Shown here piece by piece: positions 51,654-59,102 of a stretch of 64,000 bases of DNA. This DNA is from JBFWVR01 sp050246635 (GTDB taxonomy: Bacteria; Acidobacteriota; Vicinamibacteria; Vicinamibacterales; UBA2999), in contig JBFWVR010000009.1 in assembly GCA_050246635.1 (NCBI GenBank), positions 62,001-126,000 on the forward strand, read 5' to 3'. A program made the translations under genes and the position numbers. The notes under the pieces were generated by a model. That model was not told the DNA's origin. It worked only from the letters and a program-made list of their open reading frames with translations, and made no database searches. Every line of letters begins with the position of its first letter. Position 1 is the first letter of the stretch.

Positions 51654-51890
51654 ATGCTGGTGTTCACCAGGCGCCGCGACGAAGCAATCATGATCGGCGA
51701 CGGCATCGAGGTCCGGGTCCTGCGCGTCGGCCGTGACGGCGTGCGGCTGGGCGTGACCGCCCCGCCGGTGGTGGCCGTCCATCGCCGCGAGGTCTACGAG
51801 CAGATCCGCGACGAGAACCGCACGGCCGCGGGGCTGGCCCCGCCGCCCCTCGACGCGGTGCTGCACCGCGTCCGCAACCGTATCGTATGA
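51654..51890 (+). CDS. csrA: RNA-binding translational regulator CsrA
   Basis: 78 residues. MLVFTRRRDEAIMIGDGIEV, VLRVGRDGVRLGVTAPPVVA and VHRREVYEQI are all CsrA motifs, including the Arg (VHRREV) that contacts GGA in RNA. It binds GGA motifs in hairpin loops and at ribosome sites. Both flagellin leaders in this window offer such sites. The stop overlaps the ATG of the GNAT gene (ATGA). Confidence 0.96.
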   Translation: MLVFTRRRDEAIMIGDGIEVRVLRVGRDGVRLGVTAPPVVAVHRREVYEQIRDENRTAAGLAPPPLDAVLHRVRNRIV

Positions 51891-52816
51891 CCGTCTCCGA
51901 CTGGCGGGATCGTCCGGCGGCGCTCGTCGCGCCGCTGTACGAGGCCGAGCGCGCGCGCTGGCAGCGTGAGCTCGGCTGGGACACCACCGCCACCTGGGCG
52001 GTGGTCGAGGAGGCACGCCGGTCGGGGCGCCTGCCGGGCTTCGTGCTCGAGAGCGGCGGCCGGACGATGGGCTGGACCTTCTTCCTGCCGCACGGCGACA
52101 GCCTGCAGGTGGGGGCCCTCGCGGCCCACGAGGCCCGCGGAATTCGGCTGCTCCTCGAACGCGTGCTGGCGGCGCCCGAAGGGGCACACGCCCGGACGGT
52201 CTCGCTGTTCCTGTTTCCCGAGTCGGCGGCCCTTGGCGCCGCGCTGGCCCGCCGGCGCTTCAGCCAGCGAGGCCACGAGTACCTGACGCTCGATCTGGCG
52301 TCACCCGGCGTGGGGCCGGCCGAGCCCACCCTGCGGCCCTGGCGCGAGGGCGACGAGACGGCCACGGTGCGGCTGATGGCCGACGCCTACCGGGGCCTGC
52401 CGTCGTCGGTGTGTTACGCGCCGCACGGGCGGCTCGAGGAGTGGGCGTGGTACGTCGGCCAGCTCCTGCGCACCCCTGCGTGCGGGACGCTGCGCCCCGA
52501 GCTGACGTTCGTGGCGCCGCGGCCGGGCGGACAGCCGCCCGCCGGCGTGATCCTGACGACAGCGGTGAGCCCCGAGACAGCGCATGTGGCACAGGTCGCG
52601 GTCGCGCCCGATGCCCGCGGTCGGGGTGTCGGCCGCGCGCTCGTGACGGCAAGCATCCGGCGGGCCCGCGAGCTTGGCTTCCGCCGCCTGACCTTGATGG
52701 TGGCCGACGACAACGCGCCCGCGCGGCGGCTCTACGCGTCGCTGGGCTTCGCGCCAGGTCCGGCGTTCCTGTACGCGGCCCGCCCGCTGCCGTCCCGGCT
52801 GGCCAGGGCGTCCTAG
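51887..52816 (+). CDS. GNAT-family N-acetyltransferase, two-domain
   Basis: 309 residues. The second half (about 150-309) is a full GNAT domain with the acetyl-CoA loop VAPDARGRGVGRALV and the end NAPARRLYASLGF. The first half (about 1-140) looks like a degenerate GNAT copy. Its ATG overlaps the csrA stop, so it is translated with fliW-csrA. It may acetylate a flagellar or nucleotide-sugar target, such as for filament modification, but nothing in the sequence names the substrate. Last gene of the rightward supercluster. Confidence 0.82.
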   Translation: MTVSDWRDRPAALVAPLYEAERARWQRELGWDTTATWAVVEEARRSGRLPGFVLESGGRTMGWTFFLPHGDSLQVGALAAHEARGIRLLLERVLAAPEGAHARTVSLFLFPESAALGAALARRRFSQRGHEYLTLDLASPGVGPAEPTLRPWREGDETATVRLMADAYRGLPSSVCYAPHGRLEEWAWYVGQLLRTPACGTLRPELTFVAPRPGGQPPAGVILTTAVSPETAHVAQVAVAPDARGRGVGRALVTASIRRARELGFRRLTLMVADDNAPARRLYASLGFAPGPAFLYAARPLPSRLARAS

Positions 52817-53255
52817 CTGGCCGCGGCCGCTTGGGCGGCCTCGGGAGGCCTCGCCCCTCGCTGCGCTCGGGGCTCGGGAGGACTCGCGGCTTCGCCGCTC
52901 GCTGGGACTCGTCCTCGCTGGTTCGACCATCGGACTCGCTGGGACTCGCTGCGCTCGCTGGGAGGCCGCGCGCTTCGCGCGCGTCGGGCGTCGCCGTTGG
53001 CTGCGCCTCGGCTCCGTGGGCGACCTTCGCTCCGCTCGGTCGTAGGCCGGCGCCTCCGGCGCCGTCAGGACCGACGGGGCCCTCACTTCGAATCAGCGAT
53101 CAGGCCATTCCCAGCGAGCGGCAAAGCCGCGAGTCCCAGCGACGTCCGACTCCCGATCCAGGGAGGACGAGTCCCAACGAGCCGGCGCAGGCGGCGAGGC
53201 CCAACGTCCCGAGCGAAGCGAGGGACGGCCTACCGAGCGGCGTAGCCGCGAGGCC
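52817..53255. repeat. Modular palindromic repeat block B
   Basis: 439 bases without a believable gene, between the GNAT stop and the convergent membrane protein stop. It is made of the same words as block A (CTCGCTGGGACTCG, GGACTCGTCCTCGCTGG, short GC hairpins). The 50-base core is present twice in opposite orientation (52898-52948 and about 53130-53181), so the block is a large imperfect palindrome. Confidence 0.85.
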
Positions 53256-53672
53256 TCACAGCCCCGCGACCTCCAGCCGCCGCTTCAGGCGGAAGTAGTT
53301 CACCCAGCACACGAGCGCGCCGCCACCGGCCCCGAACGCCGTGGCGGGTTCGTCCCGCCACATCATCCAGATGACCTCGCCACCAGCAAAGCTGAACGCA
53401 AGGGGGAAGAGCGTCAGCAGGATGGCGCCGGCAAGGAAGGTCTGGCGGCGGGAGATGAGCTGTCGGGTCCGTTGCAGGGACTGCTGGCGCACGGTCTCCG
53501 CGCCCGCGAAGCCCACCGTGGACGGCATCACGCCGGTGGATTGCCGGGCCAGCCGCGCCAGCGGGGGATCGTGCGCGATGAACGCCTCCACGAGCCGCCG
53601 GGTGTCGGCGCTGGCCTCGCCGGATTGATAGAGCGGTAACAGGTCGAGCACGACGTCCCTGGTCACATCCAT
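53256..53672 (-). CDS. Anti-sigma-like membrane protein paired with ECF sigma factor
   Basis: 138 residues. The N-terminal helices (DVVLDLLPLYQSGEASADTR-LVEAFIAHDPPLARL) resemble the cytosolic part of putative zinc-finger anti-sigma factors, but no Cys pair is present. Two membrane helices follow (about 78-98 and 103-126), with a short C-terminal basic tail. Encoded 3 bases after the sigma factor gene, it probably binds and holds it at the membrane. The signal is unknown. Confidence 0.65.
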   Translation of the reverse strand: MDVTRDVVLDLLPLYQSGEASADTRRLVEAFIAHDPPLARLARQSTGVMPSTVGFAGAETVRQQSLQRTRQLISRRQTFLAGAILLTLFPLAFSFAGGEVIWMMWRDEPATAFGAGGGALVCWVNYFRLKRRLEVAGL

Positions 53673-53675
53673 TGG

Positions 53676-54155
53676 CTACCTTCCCATGGCAATCGCCGCC
53701 TGCAGCCGGCGTCGCGCGCGGTGCACCCGCACCCGGGCGGCGCCCGCGCTCGTGCCGAGCGCCTGGCCGATTTCCTCGTAGGACATGTCTTCCTCGGCCC
53801 GCATCAGCAGCGCCGCGCGATCCTCCGGCTCGAGGCGCGCCAGCCGGGCCAGGGTCCGCTCGAGCTCGACGCGGTCCAGGGCGACGGCATCCGGCCCCGG
53901 CCCCTCCGCCGTGTCGTCCGCGCCGAGCGGCTGCTGGCGCCATGCGGCCCGCACGCCCTGGAGGAACAGGTTGCGGGCAATCGCAAACAGGAAGGCGCGG
54001 GCCGTCTCATGCCGCAGCCGCTCGCGGGTCGTCCAGACGCGCACGAAGGTCTCGGCCGTGATGTCCTCGGCCACGGCGGGATTCGCGCTGAGGCCCAGGG
54101 CGAAGCGGTAGACGCGCGGCGCGTACTCGCGGTAGAGGCTGTCGAAGTCCTGCAT
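53676..54155 (-). CDS. ECF-type RNA polymerase sigma factor
   Basis: 159 residues. Region 2 (LYREYAPRVYRFALGLSANP, DITAETFVRVW) and region 4 (LEPEDRAALLMRAEEDMSYE, EIGQALGTSAGAARVRVHRA) are complete; the region 3 linker is absent, as in ECF factors. Its target is unknown and the pair has no visible link to flagella beyond position. It is followed by its probable anti-sigma gene. ATG 54155 is the first in-frame start. Confidence 0.9.
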   Translation of the reverse strand: MQDFDSLYREYAPRVYRFALGLSANPAVAEDITAETFVRVWTTRERLRHETARAFLFAIARNLFLQGVRAAWRQQPLGADDTAEGPGPDAVALDRVELERTLARLARLEPEDRAALLMRAEEDMSYEEIGQALGTSAGAARVRVHRARRRLQAAIAMGR

Positions 54156-54189
54156 CGGCCGTCGGGAAGGTATATCCCGGAGGCGGGGA

Positions 54190-54388
54190 AGTGTTACAGC
54201 GGGCCTCGCCCCTCGCTGCGCTCAGGGCTCGGTAGGCCATCCCTCGCTGCGCTCGGGATGTCAGGCCTCGCCGCCTGCGGCGGCTCGTTGGGACTCGCCC
54301 TCGCTGGATCGTGCCTCGGACTCGCTGGGAGGCCGCGGCCCCCCACCGAGCGTCGCCCTTCGACTACGCTCAGGGCAGGCGAGGCCCC
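54190..54388. repeat. Modular palindromic repeat block C
   Basis: About 200 bases upstream of the ECF sigma gene and downstream of the fliT-like gene. Same words as blocks A and B, including one core copy at 54284-54330 (GGACTCGCCCTCGCTGGATC and CGGACTCGCTGGGA). It contains no gene and may form hairpins, possibly in the 5' region of the sigma factor transcript. Confidence 0.75.
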
Positions 54389-54853
54389 TCAGCTCCGCGC
54401 GTCGAGCAGGGCGCTCGTGCGGGACGGGGAGATCACCCGGCGGTAGGCGGACAGGGTCTGCTCGCTCGTCTCGAGCACCTGGGCCGCGGCGCGGCGTGCG
54501 GCTTCGGCATCGCGCAGCGCGCTGACGGTCGCGGCGTCGGTCCGGAGGGTCTCGTCGATGAGCGTCCGCGCCTGGCGGTGGCGCTCGACGAGGGTCTGGT
54601 AGATGGGGAGGCGGCTCGACGCCTGGCGCTGCGTGCCCAGGCGGGCGCGCAGGGGCGCGAGCTCGGCCTCGAGGGTGACCAGGGTTGCGGTCACGCCGTC
54701 ACGCTCGTCGGCGACCGCCTTGAAGCGCCCGAAGTCGCGTGCGTCGGAAGCCGCCCGCTGCTCGCGCGCGAGCGCCTGCAGCCGGCCGAGCAGCTCGAGC
54801 ACCGCCTCGAGACCCGCGGCGTAGGTCGTCAGGTCGTCGGCGAGCGCGGCCAT
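54389..54853 (-). CDS. FliT/FlgN-like export chaperone
   Basis: 154 residues, all helical, Ala/Leu/Arg-rich (LLGRLQALAREQRAASDARD, VTATLVTLEAELAPLRARLG). It lies 3 bases after fliS and downstream of fliD, where fliT usually is. FliT-type proteins chaperone FliD and can feed back on flagellar regulation. Sequence identity is weak; the name is inferred from position and coiled-coil layout. Confidence 0.6.
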   Translation of the reverse strand: MAALADDLTTYAAGLEAVLELLGRLQALAREQRAASDARDFGRFKAVADERDGVTATLVTLEAELAPLRARLGTQRQASSRLPIYQTLVERHRQARTLIDETLRTDAATVSALRDAEAARRAAAQVLETSEQTLSAYRRVISPSRTSALLDARS

Positions 54854-54856
54854 GGC

Positions 54857-55261
54857 CTACTGGCCCGTGCCGGTCTGGGCGTCCGGGCGGGCGGCGAGCT
54901 CGGACCAGGCCTCGCGCAGGGTCGTGAAGACCTTCACCACCTCGGCCAGGCGCGCCGGGTCGTTCTGCATGTTGGCCTCGAGGAGCTTCGAGTTGGCGTA
55001 GGCATACAACCCGTCGAGCGAACGGGCGATGTCGCCGCCACGTTCCATGTCGAGGGTGTTCTGCAGCTCCGACACGATCGCCAGCGTGCGCGAGATCGCG
55101 TCGCGTTTGGCGGCCAGGTCGTGGCGCTCGAGCGCTGCCTGGGCCTCGCCGGCGAAGCGCAGCACGCCGTCGTACAACATGACGACGAGCTCGAGCGGCG
55201 AGCGGGACTGCACGTGCGTCTGCTGATAGGCGCTTGCAGCCCGGGCAAGGGCTCCCTGCAT
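54857..55261 (-). CDS. fliS: Flagellin export chaperone FliS
   Basis: 134 residues. ASAYQQTHVQSRSPLELVVM, LYDGVLRFAGEAQAALERHD and LQNTLDMERGGDIARSLDGL are clear FliS motifs. It binds the C-terminus of flagellin and keeps it unfolded for export. ATG 55261 has AGGAG 9 bases upstream; an in-frame extension to 55309 is not needed. It follows fliD by 123 bases. Confidence 0.95.
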   Translation of the reverse strand: MQGALARAASAYQQTHVQSRSPLELVVMLYDGVLRFAGEAQAALERHDLAAKRDAISRTLAIVSELQNTLDMERGGDIARSLDGLYAYANSKLLEANMQNDPARLAEVVKVFTTLREAWSELAARPDAQTGTGQ

Positions 55262-55384
55262 TGGATCGTTCTCCTGCTCTCCGTACCCGAAAGGCCGGGC
55301 GCGTGTCACGGACTCCGTCCGCTGGTGCCACGTCCCGGATCCACGGCGGCCCCGTTCCGTCGGGGTCGCGAAGGTCCCTGCGCG

Positions 55385-56749
55385 TCAGTAACTGCTCGAG
55401 ATGGCCGACAGCGCCTTCGACTGCGCGTTGAGCTGCGACATCGCCATGTCGGCGGCGATGAACTCGCGCTGCAGCGCGTCACGGCGCACCGCCAGCCGCG
55501 CCTCGAGCGCGTCCAGCCGGCTGGTCAGCCCGTCGATCTGGGACGTCAGCCGGTCCTTGGCGTTCGGGATCAGCCCGCCCGCCTTGGTGTACTCCTCGAC
55601 CGTCGTCGAGATCGATCCGAACGCGCCGGCGCCGCCACTGAGTCCCTGGAACAGCTGCTTCACGTCGTCCAGCGAGGCGGCCACACGCTCGCGGAAGCGG
55701 GTCTTGTCGAACTCCAGCGTGCCGGTGGTCGTGAATCCGATGCCGATCTCGGACAGGCGCGTCAGCGTGCCCGCACCGTGCTGCTTCGTCAGCTGCTCCC
55801 GCAGCGTGGCGCGCAACCCGCGCAGCAGCCCGTCACGGCCGATGTTGGTCTGCCCGCCGGCGCGGGCCGCGCTCGCCTGGTTGTCGGCGAAGCCGACCAG
55901 GTCGTTGTACGCGCTGACGAACGCATCCACGTACCCCTCGGTCGTGGTGTCGTCGCGCCCGATCGTGATGGTGACCGTCTTCGCGGCGTCCTTCTGGAGC
56001 ACCGTGAGGCTGGCCCCCGGGATGGCGCCCTCGATCACGTTGGTCGAGCTCTCGACGACGATGCCGTTGACGGTGGCCTGGGCGTTGGTGGCGTTGACGG
56101 CGTTGTCCGCCGCGCTGTCGCCAATCGTGCCGTTCCCGTTCGTGTCGGTGAACCCGACGCCGGTGCCGCCCGTCAGCGCGTTCGTGATCGTGAAGGCGTT
56201 GTCGGTGCCGGTGTCCTTGCCCGTGAACACGAGCTGGTAGTTGCCGCCGGTGGTCTTCACGACCGAGGCGGTCACGCCGATGCTCGCGGTGGTGTTGACC
56301 GCGTCGGCCAGCCCCTGCAGGGTGGTGTTGCCGCTCAGCGTGACGGCCACGCCGCCGATCGTCAGCGTGCCGCCGCTGGCGACGACGGTGGTGTCCTTGT
56401 CGGCCCAGGTGCTGGAGGTCGCCGTCACCTGCGCGCGCGCCAGCTCCGTGACCACCACGTCATAGGTGCCGACGGTGCTGGCGCTCGAGGTCGAGACCTG
56501 GACCGCCGCCGCGTCGGTGTTGGTCGACGTGCGCCCCCCGAACCCGTCCGAGGTCGTCAGCTTCCTGGCCGCCGTCTCGAGGGCCGAGACCTTGGTGGCG
56601 AGCGTGGAGAAGTTGTTCGACTGGAGCTGCAGGTTGCTCTTCTGCGTCTCCAGCGTCTTCACGGGCGCCCGTTCCTGCTCCATGATCGAGCTGAGGATCA
56701 CGGAGAAGTCGATCTGGTTGAACCCGCTGAAGGTGATGCCGCTGCTCAT
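55385..56749 (-). CDS. fliD: Filament cap protein FliD
   Basis: 454 residues. FliD_N starts SSGITFSGFNQIDFSVILSS; the middle region has Thr/Gly/Ala-rich D2-D3 beta domains (FTDTNGNGTIGDSAADNAV); FliD_C ends RLDALEARLAVRRDALQREF. FliD pentamers cap the filament and place flagellin. ATG 56749 (AGGA close upstream) replaces a longer frame that would pass through the promoter. Downstream order is fliD, fliS, fliT-like. Confidence 0.95.
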   Translation of the reverse strand: MSSGITFSGFNQIDFSVILSSIMEQERAPVKTLETQKSNLQLQSNNFSTLATKVSALETAARKLTTSDGFGGRTSTNTDAAAVQVSTSSASTVGTYDVVVTELARAQVTATSSTWADKDTTVVASGGTLTIGGVAVTLSGNTTLQGLADAVNTTASIGVTASVVKTTGGNYQLVFTGKDTGTDNAFTITNALTGGTGVGFTDTNGNGTIGDSAADNAVNATNAQATVNGIVVESSTNVIEGAIPGASLTVLQKDAAKTVTITIGRDDTTTEGYVDAFVSAYNDLVGFADNQASAARAGGQTNIGRDGLLRGLRATLREQLTKQHGAGTLTRLSEIGIGFTTTGTLEFDKTRFRERVAASLDDVKQLFQGLSGGAGAFGSISTTVEEYTKAGGLIPNAKDRLTSQIDGLTSRLDALEARLAVRRDALQREFIAADMAMSQLNAQSKALSAISSSY

Positions 56750-56844
56750 GTGTTCCTGGACGCCGGACGGGTGAGCGTCCGCGTCTCTGCCCACGCATCC
56801 ACGAAGCGTGCCTGCGCGTTTCCGGCCACTTTGGAAGACGGAGG

Positions 56845-56882
56845 CCGTCTGCTGGCGTCGGCTGACCGACACCAGCAGACGG
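56845..56882. promoter_or_regulatory. Strong palindromic hairpin overlapping the fliD promoter
   Basis: CCGTCTGCTGG (56845-56855) pairs perfectly with 56872-56882, and an inner GTCGG/CCGAC stem (57-61 with 66-70) closes a CTGA loop; one C/A mismatch separates the stems. It covers the -10 and spacer of the candidate sigma-28 promoter of fliD, so it could be a repressor operator or a structured 5' end. Confidence 0.65.
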
Positions 56883-56889
56883 AACTTCA
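56863..56889 (-). promoter_or_regulatory. Candidate sigma-28 promoter of fliD
   Basis: TGAAGTTC (complement of 56882-56889), 11 bases, then GTCGGTCA (complement of 56863-56870). The -35 is close to those of the flagellins; the -10 has three mismatches to GCCGATAA. A leader of about 107 bases would precede the fliD ATG. Confidence 0.4.
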
Positions 56890-56940
56890 ACTCCCTAATC
56901 GGCCAGGGACGACCGGGCTTGAAGCCCCGGATGGTCTGGA

Positions 56941-56973
56941 GTCCCGCGCCTGCGGGACCCCGGCCACGCCGGG
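56941..56973. terminator. Hairpin pair downstream of fliC1
   Basis: GTCCCGC/GCGGGAC (56941-56947 with 56952-56958, loop GCCT) and CCCGGC/GCCGGG (56959-56964 with 56968-56973, loop CAC) lie about 80-110 bases after the fliC1 stop. There is no U-tract on the minus strand, so they may stabilise the 3' end of the flagellin mRNA rather than terminate. Nothing else is seen in 56890-57050. Confidence 0.4.
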
Positions 56974-57050
56974 ATCAGGGCCGCCAGGGCCCCGAGGGCG
57001 TGCCGGAGCGTCAGGCGCCAGCGGCACCCGAGGCTCCGGCGCTCATCGCG

Positions 57051-57863
57051 CTAGCCCCGGAGGAGCTGCAGGATCGACGAGCTGGTCTGGTTCGCCTGCG
57101 CGAGGGCGGCGACGCCGCTCTGGGTCAGGATGTTGTAGCGGGTCATGTTCGCCGATTCCTCGGCGATGTTCGCGTCCCGGATGCGGCTCTCGGCGGCGCG
57201 GTTGTTGACGACCTGCGACTGCGCCAGGCTGATGGCGAAGTTCAGGCGGTTCTGCAGGGTGCCGATGGTGCCCTGGGCCTTGCCGAGCACCGTGACCGCC
57301 GAGGCGACCGCCACGACGGCCGACTCGGCGAGGGCCTGCGACGTGATCACGTGGCCGTTGAGGGTCAGCGTGGTCGTCGTGACCGCCGAGATCGTGCCGG
57401 AGATCTTGCCGTCCGAGGCCGTGGCCGTGTTCTGGATGAACACCGAGAAGCCCTGGTTGCTCGTGACGTTCGCGACCGTCGCCTCGCGCTGGATTTCGGC
57501 CAGGATGTCCTGGAACTCCTGGTTCAGCGTGACGCGGCTCTCGTCGCTCGTCTGGCCCGAGGCCGACTGGGTGGCCAGGGTCGCGAGCCGGTCGAGCAGG
57601 GTCGAGATGTTGTTGGCGGCGCCGTCGTAGATCTGCAGGGTCGAGAGGCCGTCGTTGGCGTTCCGGATGCCCTGGTTGAGGATCGTCACGTCGCGCCGGT
57701 AGGCGTTGGCGACCGCGAGGCCGGCCGCATCGTCGCCGGAGAAGTTGATGCGGAAGCCGCTCGAGAGGCGGGTGAGCGCCCGGTTCAGGTTCGCCGACGT
57801 GTTCTGCAGGTGCGCCTGCGCGTTGGCCGACGAGATGTTGCTGACGACTGAGAACGAAGCCAT
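57051..57863 (-). CDS. fliC: Flagellin 1
   Basis: 270 residues. D0/D1 domains only: N-terminal SANLNRALTRLSSGFRINFS and DDAAGLAVANAYRRDVTILN, C-terminal AAESRIRDANIAEESANMTR and YNILTQSGVAALAQANQTSS. The variable centre is very short (Thr/Val/Ala rich), so there is no outer D2/D3 domain. ATG 57863 has AGGAGG 8 bases upstream; an in-frame extension upstream is rejected. The leader holds a CsrA-type hairpin and a sigma-28 promoter. Ser/Thr-rich surfaces may be glycosylated by the enzymes encoded nearby. Confidence 0.97.
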   Translation of the reverse strand: MASFSVVSNISSANAQAHLQNTSANLNRALTRLSSGFRINFSGDDAAGLAVANAYRRDVTILNQGIRNANDGLSTLQIYDGAANNISTLLDRLATLATQSASGQTSDESRVTLNQEFQDILAEIQREATVANVTSNQGFSVFIQNTATASDGKISGTISAVTTTTLTLNGHVITSQALAESAVVAVASAVTVLGKAQGTIGTLQNRLNFAISLAQSQVVNNRAAESRIRDANIAEESANMTRYNILTQSGVAALAQANQTSSSILQLLRG

Positions 57864-57910
57864 TGGGAGTTCCTCCTTGAACGTTTTACCGGCGCTGCCG
57901 GCCAGGTTCA

Positions 57911-57928
57911 GTGTGCGTCCCTGCACAC
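57911..57928 (-). promoter_or_regulatory. CsrA-type GGA hairpin in the fliC1 leader
   Basis: On the minus strand GTGTGC and GCACAC form a perfect 6-bp stem around the loop AGGGAC, which exposes GGA. It lies 48 bases before the ATG; a second GGA is in the Shine-Dalgarno AGGAGG (57872-57877). This two-site layout is the classic one for CsrA repression of flagellin translation. Confidence 0.65.
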
Positions 57929-57945
57929 CCCTGTGTTCGTGGAGG

Positions 57946-57972
57946 TAATCGTCCCGGCTGGGCGGAACTTGA
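57946..57972 (-). promoter_or_regulatory. Sigma-28 (FliA) promoter of fliC1
   Basis: TCAAGTTC (complement of 57965-57972), 11 bases, GACGATTA (complement of 57946-57953). Six of eight bases match in each box with exact N11 spacing. The start would give a leader of about 75 bases. Confidence 0.75.
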
Positions 57973-58098
57973 GCGGGTACGTGCGATTTCGCCCACGCTC
58001 TCTGTAAGTGACAGAGCCTGAGCCACTTCGCCTGGTGGTCCGCGGGTGCGGACCCGCCCGCGCGGCCGTGTGGGGCGCCGGCGGACGATCAGAAGAGC

Positions 58099-58136
58099 GC
58101 GTCCGGACCGCGGGGGGAGGACCGCGGCCCGGACGC
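58099..58136 (-). terminator. Large hairpin downstream of fliC2
   Basis: GCGTCCGG (58099-58106) pairs with CCGGACGC (58129-58136); an inner CCGCGG/CCGCGG stem (58108-58113 with 58122-58127) closes an 8-base loop. It starts 15 bases after the fliC2 stop, followed on the minus strand by GCTCTTCTG. Probable terminator or 3' stabiliser of the fliC2 mRNA, separating it from fliC1. Confidence 0.65.
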
Positions 58137-58150
58137 CGGGATGGACGCGA

Positions 58151-58960
58151 TTACCGGAGGAGCGACAGCACCGACTGGCTCGACTGGTTCGCCTGCGCGA
58201 GCGACGCGATGCCGCTCTGCGTGAGGATGTTGTAGCGCGTCAGGTTCGCCGACTCCTCGGCGATGTTGGCGTCGCGGATGCGGCTCTCGGCCGCCTTGTT
58301 GTTGACCACCTGCGTCTGCGCCAGGCTGATGGCGAACGAGAGGCGGTTCTGCAGGGTGCCCAGGGTGCCCTGGACCTTGCCGAGGACCGACACCGCCGAC
58401 GCGACCGCGACGACCGCGGACTCGGCGAGGGCCTGCGACGTGATCACGTGCCCGTTCAGGGTCAGCGTGGTCGTGGTGACGGCCGAGATCGTGCCCGTGA
58501 CCTTGCCGTTGGCCGCGGTCGACTCGTTGCTGATGAACACCGAGAAGCCGGCGTTGGTCGTCAGCTCGGCAACCGTGGACTCGCGCTGGATTTCACCGAG
58601 GACGTCCTGGAACTCCTGGTTCAGCGTGACGCGGCTCGCGTCGTCCGTGCTGCCCGAGGCGGCCTGGGTCGCGAGGGTGGCGAGGCGGTCGACCAGGGTC
58701 GAGATGTTGCTGGTCGCGCCGTCCTTGATCTGCAGCGAAGACAGACCGTCGTTGGCGTTGCGGATGCCCTGGTTCACGATCGCGATGTCGTTGCGATACG
58801 TGTTGGCGACCGCCAGGCCTGCCGCGTCGTCTCCGGACTGGTTGATCCGGAAACCGCTCGACAGGCGGGACAGCGTGACGTTCAGGCCGCGCTGGGTGTT
58901 GGTGAGGTTCGCGGCGGAGTTCGCCGAGGCGATGTTGCTGACGACTGAGAACGATGCCAT
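58151..58960 (-). CDS. fliC: Flagellin 2
   Basis: 269 residues, a tandem paralogue of flagellin 1 with near-identical C-terminal D0/D1 (RIRDANIAEESANLTRYNIL) and the same short centre (VTTTTLTLNGHVITSQALAE is shared). Differences cluster in the N-terminal third (LTNTQRGLNVTLSRLSSGFR) and mid-region. ATG 58960 has AGGAGG 9 bases upstream. It has its own sigma-28 promoter and its own GGA hairpin. The duplication may give a two-flagellin filament or dosage. Confidence 0.97.
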   Translation of the reverse strand: MASFSVVSNIASANSAANLTNTQRGLNVTLSRLSSGFRINQSGDDAAGLAVANTYRNDIAIVNQGIRNANDGLSSLQIKDGATSNISTLVDRLATLATQAASGSTDDASRVTLNQEFQDVLGEIQRESTVAELTTNAGFSVFISNESTAANGKVTGTISAVTTTTLTLNGHVITSQALAESAVVAVASAVSVLGKVQGTLGTLQNRLSFAISLAQTQVVNNKAAESRIRDANIAEESANLTRYNILTQSGIASLAQANQSSQSVLSLLR

Positions 58961-58988
58961 TGCTGAGTTCCTCCTTGATCTCGACGCC

Positions 58989-59000
58989 GGCATCCTTGCC
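58989..59000 (-). promoter_or_regulatory. CsrA-type GGA hairpin in the fliC2 leader
   Basis: GGCAAGGATGCC forms a 4-bp stem GGCA/TGCC with loop AGGA; GCC/GGC extends it with a one-base bulge. CAAGGATG is very close to the CsrA consensus core CARGGATG. It lies 28 bases before the ATG, and AGGAGG (58970-58975) offers a second GGA. Confidence 0.7.
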
Positions 59001-59035
59001 TGGCGCTGGCGGCTCCCCGCCTCGAGTCAGGCAGG

Positions 59036-59062
59036 TAATCGACGCCCTCCGGGGGTTCTTTA
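59036..59062 (-). promoter_or_regulatory. Sigma-28 (FliA) promoter of fliC2
   Basis: TAAAGAAC (complement of 59055-59062), 11 bases, GTCGATTA (complement of 59036-59043). Both fliC promoters continue with ACCT after the -10, so the unit was probably duplicated with the gene. Confidence 0.75.
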
Positions 59063-59102
59063 GCTCGTAACCTGCTGATTTCAGGAAACTTATCCGTGTG
59101 CG

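Noticed and set aside
55315..55330. Sigma-54 promoter before fliS (TGGCAC on the minus strand)
   Set aside because: The -12 GC is absent; GG is followed by CG at the required distance.
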